Shown here one piece after another: positions 24,726 to 34,960 of a stretch of 64,000 nt of DNA (positions are counted from its first letter, which is position 1; each line of letters begins with the position of its first letter). Location: contig OZ234497.1 in the NCBI GenBank assembly GCA_965153455.1, positions 4,712,001-4,776,000 on the forward strand, in the 5' to 3' direction. This stretch comes from Sphagnum compactum. Taxonomy: Eukaryota > Bryophyta > Sphagnopsida > Sphagnales. Below the pieces are notes generated by a model that made no database searches, had not been told where the DNA came from, and saw only the letters and a program-made list of their open reading frames with translations. A program made the position numbers and the translations under genes.

Positions 24726-24924
24726 GGACATCTTTCCATTGAAAGACTGCGCCTTCAACTTTGAAAGTTTGACTTCCAGTGTTGACTTTTGTTGTTCCAG
24801 ATTTGTTTTGCAAGACTGCCAAGGTGCAGTTAGGGCTGCACCTGTAGCTTCATAATTCTATGCCGATGGAAAGCAAGTGGACCTTCCAAAGTTGAAGGTG
24901 CAACTACTCAATGGAAAGATGCCC
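24726..24924. mobile_element. Tourist-like (PIF/Harbinger) MITE, 199 bp
   Basis: The left end GGACATCTTTCCATTG and the inverted right end GGGCATCTTTCCATTG begin terminal inverted repeats of about 42 bp, which continue with GCCTTCAACTTTGAAAG and CACCTTCAACTTTGGAAG (about eight mismatches). The element is flanked by TAA on both sides (24,723-24,725 and 24,925-24,927), the TWA target duplication typical of PIF/Harbinger and Tourist elements. It has no coding capacity. The 15-bp sequence just before it, CTGCCATATGTAAGG, is also present 25 bp upstream. Confidence 0.75.
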
Positions 24925-24929
24925 TAACT

Positions 24930-27510
24930 ACAGATACTAATTCCAGCTACATTATACTTACCCACTTGGTTGTCTGAACGTACTAGCCCCATACCACCAT
25001 CTGGATCTGTGTAGCCAGTCAGCCACAGCACACTGTCTGGGGGCCTCCACCTATTTAGCTGTATGTAAAGTCCGAATAAGGTTGAGGACTTTACCAGAAT
25101 AAGGGTACCCCTTAGAGGCGACAGTCGAGGTTGTGCCTGCATTCTAGTAGGGCCCTTGTCCAAGGGCGTTACTGAACATAAATCAACTGTCTCCCCTGAT
25201 CGATCTGTACAGATGAACATTACAGAACGAAACCAAATGTTGCTCCTTCAAAACATAAGATCCGTCCATTGTAGCTGAGTGAATCTTATGTGTTTAAGGT
25301 GCAATCTAAATACACTATGAAATTTCTGGCAGTGCTTTACTTAAGTGTAAGAGACCTCTTGTTGGCATAAGGTGCCTGCTGCTCCTGCTGCCTCACTCCA
25401 GGCCCCTTAGTTTGGGAATGCTCCCACCCAGGGGCTGTATCTTACACTTTTGAAACGTACAAAACAATTGGGTCACACGGTAATCCTTTTCAAAGGATAT
25501 ATCTGTAACCAAATTTCTTCATTTTACCATGGGTATTCGTAATGACAAAATATTGCCTCAGGTGCGGCAGGTAAATGGTTGATATGAAAAAATTGCCAAC
25601 AAGGTAGGATATGTATGGAGGTAGTTCTGGTCATATACCTCTGACAGAGACTATAAACTTTCCCACATATATGCAGGTGGAATTATAACATGTACCATCA
25701 CAATTGTGGTGTGGAGCTTCTAACTGCCTGTCAAACCTATTTAACATTATAGTTTATCAGTTCGAATTTTCATCTTGTTAAAAAGAACCAATATACAACC
25801 GACAATGGGGCAATCCAAGTCCGAATAGTAAGAAAGAGATGCATAAGTCTCTCATGCCTGTATGTATCACTCACACACAAGTGCACATCTCTAATTCTAG
25901 AGGCTTCAAAACAAAACAAAACACGGCCTCTATAACCTCATCAACAAGCCACTAAGGGGCCAACTGTTGGTGGGAAGCCTAGTATGGATGAAAATGTCAA
26001 CTGGAAGTGCAAATGTGTTTTAATTGTGCAGTTACAGAAAACTAACCAAATTTATTTTTTTTGAACTTAGAACATTCCAATGTCAGGTGGCATTGAGGTC
26101 CCTAACACGAGAACTCCAACCCCAAAACTTGCACTATCACCAGAGCATCTTAAGGAACAGTCCAGAACAACTGGGTGGTTTTTTTGGACGGTCCTCTTTA
26201 GGTCCCCGCCTCAACCAGATACCCCAAATATGTCAAGACCTTTCAAAAATCCAAAAACAAAAGAAAACCTTTTGGTGCATTGTAGCTGGATGGCAGATGT
26301 GAGGATGGAGACTTTTTCTTGGTTGCAATGATTCATGAAGATCTTTTGCATATTTCGGGCCCATAATTTCTCGGAAGAGCGAGAAGCGAGATTCCAATTG
26401 AGATTTCATTTATGTATGCAAAAGATACTGAGTATGATATCTAGTATCAAACTAGAGCAGTACTGATGATCATGTCAATAGCCTGGACATTAGTACGGGA
26501 TCTTTTACCGCATTCTAGCAGTGTTCTGGATGCTGTGGATGAAAAGAATTTCACAGCCACAATATGGCACTAGCGACGATCACTAGCAGATGTGATGCAG
26601 TAGATTGCAATTAAATATGCAGCCAGTCAGCTACGTGGAGGATGTAAGAGGAGGAAATTACATGAGTTTTACTGTGTTGGTAACTGCTGGAGTAGCTTAG
26701 TTGCATATTGCTTTAAGCAGATCGTAGCCATGGCGTAAATTCGCGGGATCTGTAATTAAAACGATCGTAGCCAGATCTACAGATTATGTGATCACAGCAC
26801 CTTTCCATATTTTTTTTCCAAGTAGCTGTGCTCACAGTCATCTCACACCTCTACCGGTCAAGCATTGACCAATTACAGGAGCTGTGAGTCAAATAATGAC
26901 TCATTTCTAACTGGATTAATTACACATTCTCACCACAGTGGCAGCTCTCGGATGGAAAACTACTATCCTTGCGGCAAGAAACAAGGCCCTACGTCAGTGG
27001 CTTTCCATTAGCTGCTGTGATCAGAGCTGTTTGTAATTGTGATCACTGCAGCCTAATGGAACCAGACCCTTAGCGCCTTCTACGAACAAGTCAAAACCAG
27101 CTACGGTAAGCTGGGTCAACGGATGAGCTATTCCAATCCGCAAGGACGCATCATGCGGGAGATTGGTCAAGATGGATCACACCGGAAGTCGACCACGAGT
27201 CGAATTATTAACCAGATCGCTAACAGGAGACCAAAGCGATTTCAAAGCTTCTAGTCTTTGACAGGATTAGGTTAAAAGAACTCCTAGTCTCCAAGCTGTT
27301 TCTTAATACTTGTACAATTTTCAGCTTCTGATCTGACGACAAGGAACAATAAACATGGCCACACACAATCAAGCCAAGTCCATAAACGTCATCGTCAAAA
27401 TTCTTCCTGTGAACTTTTAAAGGACTGGTCATTCGTGCGACCCAGTTCTTCAAGAACTTAGGTTCACCTGGCGCTAATTACGTATAGTAAAGGACGTCGG
27501 GATGTAATGA
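24930..27510. other. No recognisable gene
   Basis: Frames up to about 98 codons (24,924-25,220 minus; 26,024-26,302 plus) lack identifiable motifs. One short dispersed repeat at 25,378-25,440 is listed separately. GC content rises slightly around 26.5-27.2 kb without any gene signal. Confidence 0.45.
25378..25440 (+). repeat. Short dispersed repeat with GGCCCCTTA core, copy 1
   Basis: TGCTGCCTCACTCCAGGCCC, CTTAGTTTGGGAATGC and CACCCAGGGGCTGT. Two relatives: 49,820-49,875 in reverse and 50,607-50,645 forward. The conserved piece is too short to assign to a known class. Confidence 0.55.
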
Positions 27511-27514
27511 AGCT

Positions 27515-27570
27515 TTCCATCCATCCGTCCGTCATCCATCCCGTCATCCGTCCCGTCATCCATCCAAACA
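27515..27570 (+). repeat. Imperfect CCATCC/CCGTC short tandem repeat
   Basis: A run of CATCCATCCGTCCGTCATCC-type words, immediately before a strongly A-rich segment. It may mark the start of the block that ends with the Helitron-like terminus at 28,418. Confidence 0.6.
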
Positions 27571-27599
27571 GAACAAATATATATTTTAAAAAGGGAAAA

Positions 27600-28300
27600 A
27601 ACTAGAAAATAATAAAAACAGAAAAACGCTTTAACAATTCGAAACTTTTTGTAAACACTTAAACATGAAACAAAAAAGGAAAATACAGTAAAATAATCTT
27701 AAAAGAAAATTAAAAAATAGATGACAAAAAATAAGAAACAAAACAGAGAGCAAAAGAAAGAGAAAAAAAACCATACTTGAAAAAAAAATGAGGTTTGTTT
27801 TCTTTTTCCAAACTTCATACCTGCATCTAATCAAACAAAAATAAAAAAGTTTTTTTTAAATTGTTTTTATTATAAAACATATTAGAAAAACTAGAATTTT
27901 TTGGGAAAAGAAAATAGAAACTAAATAAATAAATAAACGCATAAAAATAGAAAAAAAATAAGATAGACAAAATAAGAATAAAAAAATTAAAACATGAAAC
28001 AAACATAAACAAAAATAAGTAAAAACACAAAAACTATAAAAAAGGAATGGAAACAAATGAAACAAGGAAAGGGAAATACAGTAAAATCATTTTAAAAGAA
28101 AAAAAATTACAAAAAAGAAGAAACCAAATAAAGAGTAGAAAATAAGAAAAAATAAAACTTATAATAATGAAGAAAAACCCTACTTGAAAAAGAATGAGGT
28201 GTGTCTTCTTTCTCCAAACTTCAAACTTGCATCCAAATAAATAAAAATACAAAAATGAAAAAAAAACACTTTATTTTTATTATACAAAATTATAAGAAAA
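27600..28300 (+). repeat. A-rich direct duplication (about 400-bp period)
   Basis: 27,660-27,850 and 28,060-28,250 share a succession of segments: GAAACAA then AAATACAGTAAAAT, TACTTGAAAAA.AATGAGGT and CCAAACTTCA.AC then TGCATC.AA. Nearly every base outside these is A or a short A/T run, so the T-rich minus-strand open frames here are low-complexity artefacts. Confidence 0.7.
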
Positions 28301-28391
28301 ACAGAAAACACATAAAAATAAAAAATAAAAAAGATAAAAGTTTTAAAAAAAAACTAAAACATGAACCAAACATTGTTGAAATAACACACCT

Positions 28392-28418
28392 GTGCATTAG
28401 GCACGGGGTTCAAACTAG
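28392..28418 (+). mobile_element. Helitron-like 3' terminus (diverged)
   Basis: Hairpin GTGC-ATTAG-GCAC followed by GGGGTTCAAACTAG and a T. It matches the better ends at 30,303 and 32,066 in hairpin, GGGTTCA and CTAG. The matching TC 5' end is not certain but may be in the A-rich block to the left. Confidence 0.5.
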
Positions 28419-28727
28419 TGAACGAGGTATTTGGCGTTAATGAAGGTCACAAGGAACATGCTAAATATATACAGTGTACCATTTGAGATGCGAGACGCTA
28501 AAGACCCTCATGGAGTTTTGTCCCGCGAACGGTCCCAGCAATTGTGCGACGCCTGCGCGGTTCTACGCAGGTTTTGACTGATGTTCTTTGAAAGAAGAAA
28601 GCAAATAAAAGAAGAAAAGAAAACCCTCCTGCAGTTTTGACTAATCCGTCTGTGCGTGCGTCTGTGACCACTGGACGCAGAGAAAAGTGACTGGACGCAG
28701 AGAAAAGCGACGTATCTTATATATTAA

Positions 28728-29389
28728 CTAGTGGGCTCCCGTGCCTGCAAGGCACGACACGGCACTGGGAAAAAACTGGGAGTCCAAAGGAGACCCCAAA
28801 GAACCCCATACTCACCTGCATAATCATCCATCCAGAACTCCTAATTGGACGGAACTTACGAATACATAAATATTTCATCCACATAATCAATCCATCGAAA
28901 ACTCTAAGTGGACAAAACTACAAAATCTTTAATATTTCATCCACAAATCATTCCTCCTAATTGGACGGAACTACAAATACATGATATCTCATCCTCATAA
29001 CCACCCATCCAGAACTCTGAGCTCATTGCACGGAACTAAAAACGTATAATATTTCATCCACATAATCACAGAACTGCCGGAAAACCCGGAAAAGAGGAGC
29101 CAGGCAGGTTTCAGAACCTCGACCAGACGGACGGACAGGCGGGTCCCCATCTGGGTTTCAGGACCTCGACGGACGGACAGTTGGGATCTGGGTTTCAGGA
29201 CCTAGACACACAGACAGTCTGCGTCCAGTTATATACGTCACTTTTCTCTGCGTCCAGTCACTTTTCTCTGCGACCCCGTCACTTTTCTCTGCGTCCAGTC
29301 ACTTTTCTCTGCGTCCAGTGGTCACAGACAGTCTGCGTCCAGTGGTCACAGACGCACAGACGCACAGACAAGACACTTTATATATAAGA
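28728..29389 (-). mobile_element. Non-autonomous Helitron, 662 bp
   Basis: Read on the minus strand: 5' end TCTTATATATAAAGTG at 29,389, preceded by A. The 3' end has hairpin GTGCC-TTGCA-GGCAC (28,741-28,755), then GGGAGCCCACTAG, then T. The A|TC...CTAG|T arrangement without target duplication, with a hairpin about 10 bp from the end, is diagnostic of Helitrons. The body holds about four ~80-bp units built on CCATCCAGAACTC, TAATTGGACGGAACT and ATTTCATCCACATAATC, plus a 20-bp minisatellite. It has no coding capacity. Confidence 0.65.
29237..29330 (+). repeat. 20-bp minisatellite
   Basis: Four to five units of GTCACTTTTCTCTGCGTCCA, nearly perfect. The reverse complement (CTGGACGCAGAGAAAAGTGA) occurs twice at 28,671-28,710, just outside the inner Helitron. 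Helitrons often carry such minisatellites. Confidence 0.85.
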
Positions 29390-30303
29390 TTCAGGTAGTC
29401 TGTGCGTCTGTCTGTCTGACACGACAATTCTGCTGCAGAATCGGCACCGGCATTTTCTATGGCAGAACCGGAGGGCCAGCAGGGGGGGGGGCCAGCACGG
29501 GCGCTATCAAACGCTCACTTTTCTCGCCAGCCTCAGATCCCGTGTTACCGGCGTCTAACTGAGCCCTTCATAGATGAATGAAAAAATTTCGAAAACTAAA
29601 AAGTAAATTAACGGATGAACTCATCATCATCCATTGACTCACAAATAACTATTGAGTTCTTTTCATTTCATATCTTTTTCTAAGTTTTCTCTTTTACATG
29701 TTCAGGGTGCATCCTTTGGACCAGTGGGCCGGGTCTTTTTGGTTTTCTTTTTAAAAAAAATTTGGAGGTTTTTTTCTTTAGTTGTTCAGGGTTCAGCTTT
29801 TGGACCATTGGACCAAGTTTTTTTTCTTTTTTTTTGTTTTTTTTTTCTTGGGGTTGGAGTTTTTCTCTTGACTTGTTCGGGGTTCATCCTTTTAGCCCAA
29901 CTTATGGGCCGGGTCCCTGGATCGGGACTGGGGATGTTAGTGCATCTTTGTTTGGGGGGGGGTGCGGGGGGAGTTGGTAGAATTGATTGTGGTCGCACAA
30001 ACTCAAGTTGCTGCATAATGTAGTCGGTCCTTATGTGGGCTCGTGTTTTTTATTTCCCCAATTTTTTTCCCGGACATTAGTCCTATGCCCATTAGGTACC
30101 TATATACAAATGGGTTTTGACCGTGCCGATTCACTATTAAGTCCGACTTTTCAACAAACATTGGATAGTACACACCCCCAAGAATGAAAAACAAAGAAAA
30201 AAACCCTCTCGATTCCGTACATAAATTAAAATTTCCACTCCGATTCGGAAATCCTGGGCGGGGGGGAGCTCAACGAGTGCATTATGCACCGGGTTCACAC
30301 TAG

Positions 30304-30845
30304 ACGCAGACTGTCTGTGTGTCCAGGTCCTGAAAGTCGAGGTCTGCGTCCAGGTCCTGAAACCCAGGTCCTCCAAAGGCGAGGTCTTCTCCGTCCGTCG
30401 AGGTCCTGAAACCCAGATCGGGACCCGCCTGTCCGTCCGTCTGGTCGAGGTCCTGAAACCCAGATCCCAAAAACCTGCCTGGCTCCTCTTTTCCGGGTTT
30501 TCGTGAAACCCGGCAGTTCTGTGCACGAAAACTCGGCAGTTCTGTATTTGTATTATGTATTTGTATAATTCTATCTAATTAGGAGTTCTGGATGGATTGA
30601 TGATGTGGATGAAATATTATGTATTTATATAATTCTATCCACTGAGGAGTTCTGGATGGATTGATGATGTGGATGAAATATTATACGTTTTACGTTCCGT
30701 CCAATGAGCTCAGAGTTCTGGATGGGTGGTTATGAGGATGAGATATCATGTATTTGTAGTTCCGTCCAATTAGGAGGAATGATTATGTGGATGAAATATC
30801 ATTTCCCAGTGCCGTGTTGTGCCTTGCAGGCACGGGAGCCCACGT
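30304..30845 (+). mobile_element. Opposite-orientation relative of the 662-bp Helitron, 5'-truncated
   Basis: It runs in inverted orientation to 28,728-29,230. It has GACGCAGACTGTCTGTGTGT, repeated GAGGTCCTGAAACCCAGATC, GGATTGATGATGTGGATGAA and hairpin GTGCC-TTGCA-GGCAC (30,819-30,833), then GGGAGCCCA. The terminal CTAG is replaced by CGTG, so the end is decayed or re-cut. The two relatives form a large inverted repeat around 29.4-30.3 kb. Confidence 0.6.
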
Positions 30846-31209
30846 GTCTGTGTGTCAGTTAGTCTGTGCGTGCGTCTGTCTGACACGACAATTCTGCTGC
30901 AGAACCGGCCTCTGCATTTTCTATGGCAGAACCGGCATTTGGGATCTCATTCGGGACGCGGATCGCGAAGAAGACGAGCGGAAAAGCCGTGCCCGTGAGG
31001 ACAGAGTGCTGCACTCGCGCTCGCTCGATCGTTGCAGCAGCAGCAACAGCTCCTTGTGCGCTTGCACACAGAGGAGATTTGCACTCCTCTCTCGCTTACT
31101 CTCAGCTGCAGTAACGGCCTCTCGAGGTTCTTCGAGGAAACCAGAATGGCCATCTTCAATCGTGCACCTGATGGCAACATGTATGCACTCGGATTCCTGA
31201 AGCAAGTGT

Positions 31210-31809
31210 ATGCACATTGTGGACTGGGCTCAGCCAGCCAACTCTGGTCCTGGAACCAGACCCAATGCCAGTGTTTCCAAAGGATTGCCAGTTGTGCCAA
31301 GAAGACCAGCAAACATTGAAGCTGCACGTGAACTCATGAAGGCCAAAAAGCAACGCATGGTATCAAGCTCAATCCCTGGCACATCTGCTGCCAGTTCAGC
31401 AGTCATCATTGCACCATCATCAGATCTTCTTAGCAAAGAAGAAACACCCACAGCACCAGCTTCACCAATTGCTTCCACTGCTGCATTACCTCTCACTTCC
31501 TCTTTGGTGGTCTGGATGGAAACACCCCTGCCCTCCTCCATGTCTGCCGATGTTGCAGCAGGAACTGACAAGAGGATACAGCAATCCTCAACTGGTGGTG
31601 ACAACCCAGAAACAAAGGCAAGGCACGACGAGGGTGAAATCTTTGTGTTGAGAGGAGAAATGAAAAACATCCAGGAAGACTTGGACAAGAAAGAAGCTCG
31701 CATTCGAGATCTTGAAGCTCAATTGGAAAAGAGTGAAGCCCGCATCGGAGAGCTTGAAGCTGCATTGGTCCAAGTTCGACATACTGCATCAAATGTCCTC
31801 TGCATGTAA
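31210..31809 (+). CDS. Uncharacterised coiled-coil protein fragment inside a Helitron
   Basis: A 199-codon frame. The N-terminal half is Ser/Ala/Pro-rich (VSKGLPVVPRRPANIEAA, then ELMKAKKQRM) and the C-terminal third is a heptad coiled coil (IQEDLDKKEARIRDLEAQLE, KSEARIGELEAAL). I do not recognise the family. The coiled coil looks genuinely protein-like rather than random, and the frame lies between Helitron ends, so a captured exon set is plausible. Just upstream another frame (ATG at 31,146: MAIFNRAPDGNMYALGFLKQ) may be part of the same original protein, separated by a frameshift or intron. No promoter evidence. It could also be a chance frame in GC-rich sequence. Confidence 0.4.
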   Translation: MHIVDWAQPANSGPGTRPNASVSKGLPVVPRRPANIEAARELMKAKKQRMVSSSIPGTSAASSAVIIAPSSDLLSKEETPTAPASPIASTAALPLTSSLVVWMETPLPSSMSADVAAGTDKRIQQSSTGGDNPETKARHDEGEIFVLRGEMKNIQEDLDKKEARIRDLEAQLEKSEARIGELEAALVQVRHTASNVLCM

Positions 31810-31846
31810 TCCTGAAACACTTGATCAGTATTCAAACTCACCAGTT

Positions 31847-32022
31847 CACAAGATCACAAGAGCCTGAAGATCTGCTGTCCATTGAAACTCAACAATTTCA
31901 CAAGATCGCATGAGCCTGAAGATCTGCTGTCCATTGAAACTCAACAATTTCACAAGATCGCAAGAGCCTGAAGATCTGCTGCACATTGAAACTCAATAGT
32001 TCACAAGATCATCACAAGAGCC
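31847..32022 (+). repeat. 52-bp tandem repeat, about 3.3 units
   Basis: Units of CACAAGATC.CAAGAGCC, TGAAGATCTGCTG and CCATTGAAACTCAACAATTT in direct array, directly after the stop of the coiled-coil frame and immediately before the Helitron 3' hairpin. This subterminal position is typical for Helitron minisatellites. Confidence 0.9.
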
Positions 32023-32129
32023 GGGGGGGAGCTCGAGGGGTGCATTACGCACCGGGTTCACACTAGTGTTCTTTGAACGGAGAAACCAAATTAAAAGGAA
32101 AAGAAAACCCTGCTGCAGTAGATGCCTGA

Positions 32130-34020
32130 ATGTAGGCTTGTGGTGGGTACAATCAGTGGCTTCCCCGTCGTCCTCGATTCAAATTCCAGCGGGTGACAGC
32201 AGATCATTAATAGTTTAAAAACATTTTATCAGAGCAGTTTCTAATTTTGACTGTGGGGAAATGGTGGGGAAAATAAACTTTGCAAATAACGCAAAAGCCG
32301 GTCTTCATGATCTGGCTGCGTCATTAACAGTTTCTTTTTTAAGCATGTTGCACCAACTTGCTTAGAAGAAGTGTGTGTCTCGAAATTAGAAATTATTGAA
32401 TTCTGGCAATCCCAAGTTGTTCGTGAACTGGCTTGTTCCGGGAAAGTCATAATCGACGAACACGACAAGCTGAGACTCCCTGGTCCGCCATTTGCAGATG
32501 CACACTCACGCTTCACAAGCCAAATTAAGAAGCTGAAGGGGAGGAAAGATGTAGCTCATGGGTAGCTAGGTTTGGGCTAGTGTTGTGAACTTGTGATGAG
32601 GTAACAAGAATATGCGATCAAAACCCGGTTGAATACCTAGCTTGAGCTTGACGCTCAAATTAATTAAGTCAGCACTGACTTACTTTGACACCATCTGGGA
32701 CTTACCAGAGTGAAGTCTGTCATCATATTGTCGACGACGAATAGGAGCTTCTGTCAGGACAAAATCTGGAAACAATGATGATAACAGAAACAGTTTCTTT
32801 GAATAGTTTTAATGTCCACTACAACACTTTCAGAATAACCTCCTGCCTGGATTCTCCCCTGAGAACATTCCGTGCACTAATTAAACTGGGATCTAGGTAG
32901 TTTCATAAAGTGGGAAGAATGAGGCTGATCGAGCGGACAATAGAATTATCTGTAAAGTCATGCCCTGTTGGGCCTGAGTTCACCCTTCATTTGATGCTTT
33001 ATCCCCTAATGGCTGCTGTATGCAAAGTCATGAAATTTTTGTAAATAAGGGTATGAAATACTGAAACTCAGGATTAAATGCACCAGGCTCGAGAACATTT
33101 ATAGCGACAGTACACATAGTAGCAGCAGTAATTGGTTGAAAGCGTTCAGGAAAAGAAAAGACACGGCAAACTCAGTTTAGCACCAAATTTGCTACTAAAC
33201 TGAGTTTCACGCCCCCTTGAAGCCCAGTGTACTTTTTTTTTGGCCAGAGTGAACCAGCACCCGCCAGTGCACCCGCCAACGTGGATGGATGGTGCACTGA
33301 TAGGATTCTCTTTTCTATCCCCGTGCTATCCCAGGTTGACTTTTTTTGTTTGCCCTTTCTCAGCCCTGATCTCAGTTTTTTTTGGCAACTTCATTTTTTC
33401 CCCGCCCCCTGACCTGATTTTTTTTTTTTTTTTTTTTTTTTTTGCTTTTGAAACTTTTCCCACCTGCCCACCTACTACCCTTCACTGTCCCCCATTGACC
33501 TACTCACCTATATATTTAAATTAAAAGTAGACTCTTCCCCATCTACCTACTCACTATAAATTTAAAATGTGCTGCTCTCATCGGCACCCACCTACCAACC
33601 CTTCCACCGTCCTACCTGTGACCACTTTAAGTAGGTGCCTAGCAAACCTCACCTACATGGCTACACCTATCTACATGGTTGTCACCCCAATAGACCCCCA
33701 ACGGTCGACAACGATGAAGAACGAATAAAATGAAGTATTGCATGGAGCTTGTTCTTGTTCACTCAAACAAATAAATTAGGGGGACGATTAAAGTATTTAA
33801 CACCCCCTATATAAAGGTATTGCAAGTTCTATTCATTGAGTGTTTTACGCAGGGGTATTGCAAACCAAGTGGATAATCAAAGAGATACGAAGCTCCAATT
33901 CAATTTAGACACATTTAATGCATGTTGTATATTAGGTTCATAAAGCAAAATACTCAATGAACCTACAATACCCCATTCCAGGTATCCTTGAAATAGTTTG
34001 GGCCCCATCTCATATCTTTC
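32130..34020. other. No recognisable gene; long T tract
   Basis: Contains a T run of about 25 at 33,417-33,443 inside a pyrimidine-rich stretch (33,330-33,520). Frames of 60-95 codons have no identifiable motif. From about 33,800 the word GGTATTGCA begins to recur, leading into the element at 34.0 kb. Confidence 0.5.
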
Positions 34021-34029
34021 GACAATTGG

Positions 34030-34960
34030 AAGGGTATTGCATAGCCCTACCAAAACCTAAAAAGAACACAATACCTTCATTGGGCTACATTAGAGGGGTA
34101 TTGTTCATGCCCAAAAATACTCAATGAACATGCAATACCCCTCTTAGGATATCCCAAAATTACATTGGGTTCCATAACATATCTTTTGACATGTGGAGGG
34201 GTATTACGTAACCCTACCAAAACCTACAAAGAAACTAACACCGTCATTAGGGTATTCTGTAATTAAACACCAAGGGTCTACATCGCTTTTAGAAGGGTAT
34301 TGCTCATGCCCAAAACTACTCTATACACCTACAATACCCTTCGTAGGGTATCCCAAAAATACATTGAACTCCATAACATATTTTTTCAAACTTGGAAGAA
34401 TATTGCATAGCCCTACCAACATGGGTTGTATTATTTTGGTCTATACTATCAAAGGGGCATTGCTCATGCATAGGAATGTTCAATGCACATGCATTACCCC
34501 TTTTAGAGTATCCCACAGATCATTTGGGCTCTATAACATATCTTTTGAAACTTGCAGGGGTATTGCATTGGCATACTAAAACCTAGAAAGAAAACAATAC
34601 TTACATCATATTGTGATAATATCTTAAATTATGAAACAAAAGGATTTTTTTTAAAATAATTATTCCATGCTCAATATAGCATGCCCGACATATTGATTCA
34701 AGTAAATGAAGATATTGCAAAGTTCTTCACATTGATGGTAGAAAGTCACTTGAACAAAGTTATGGAGTTTAAATACAATACCTACATCATCATGGGATAT
34801 TTGCATTCACCATGAAACATAAGAATATTTTTTAAATATTTGATCCCCCACCAATATATCATGAAATTCACGTTTTCAAAATTATTTATTCACCTTACAA
34901 TATGATTTAACATATATAAAAATGAACATAATTCAAAAGTGGTCACATTGATGGTACAAA
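34030..34960 (+). repeat. Left arm of the long inverted repeat
   Basis: Three sub-units, each going through GGGTATTGCATAGCC, AAAACCTA.AAAGAA, GGGTATTGCTCATGCCC and GGGTATCCCAAAA, then CTCCATAACATATCTTTTGA. A unique inner part with GAAACAAAAGGATTTTTT and TTGATTCAAGTAAATGAAG follows. Confidence 0.75.

Larger units (their letters stand above)
28715..30303 (+). mobile_element. Helitron-like element with a second Helitron inserted near its 5' end
   Basis: The 5' end at 28,715 is A|TCTTATATATTAA, a typical plant Helitron start. After 13 bp it is interrupted by an opposite-strand Helitron (28,728-29,389) and resumes with TTCAGGTAGTCTGTGCG and CTGACACGACAATTCTGCTG. The same resumed segment opens the element at about 30,860. 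The 3' end is GAGTGC-ATTAT-GCACC hairpin, GGGTTCACACTAG ending at 30,303. The next base is A, not the expected T, and the junction also fits ACTGGACGCAGACTG found elsewhere here, so the outer 3' border is less certain. No Rep/helicase coding is present. Confidence 0.5.
30846..32066 (+). mobile_element. Helitron-like element carrying a coiled-coil reading frame
   Basis: It begins with TCAGTTAGTCTGTGCGTGCG and CTGACACGACAATTCTGCTG, the same 5' region as at about 29,390. It ends with hairpin GGTGC-ATTAC-GCACC (32,039-32,053), GGGTTCACACTAG at 32,066 and a T. The 3' flank TGTTCTTTGAA..GAGAAA resembles sequence at 28,582, where no element is present. Exact 5' border uncertain (TCTTATATAT is missing). 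GC content is clearly higher than the surroundings and contains the frame 31,210-31,809, compatible with a captured host gene segment. Confidence 0.5.

Noticed and set aside
27631-28252. Minus-strand Phe/Leu/Ile-rich frames resembling membrane proteins
   Set aside because: They translate the complement of an A-rich duplicated repeat; amino-acid content is dictated by T runs.
29652-30526. Frames of 123-129 codons on both strands
   Set aside because: They lie in direct repeats (GTTCAGGGT.CA and GAGGTCCTGAAACCCAGATC units) inside Helitron sequence; periodicity keeps frames open.
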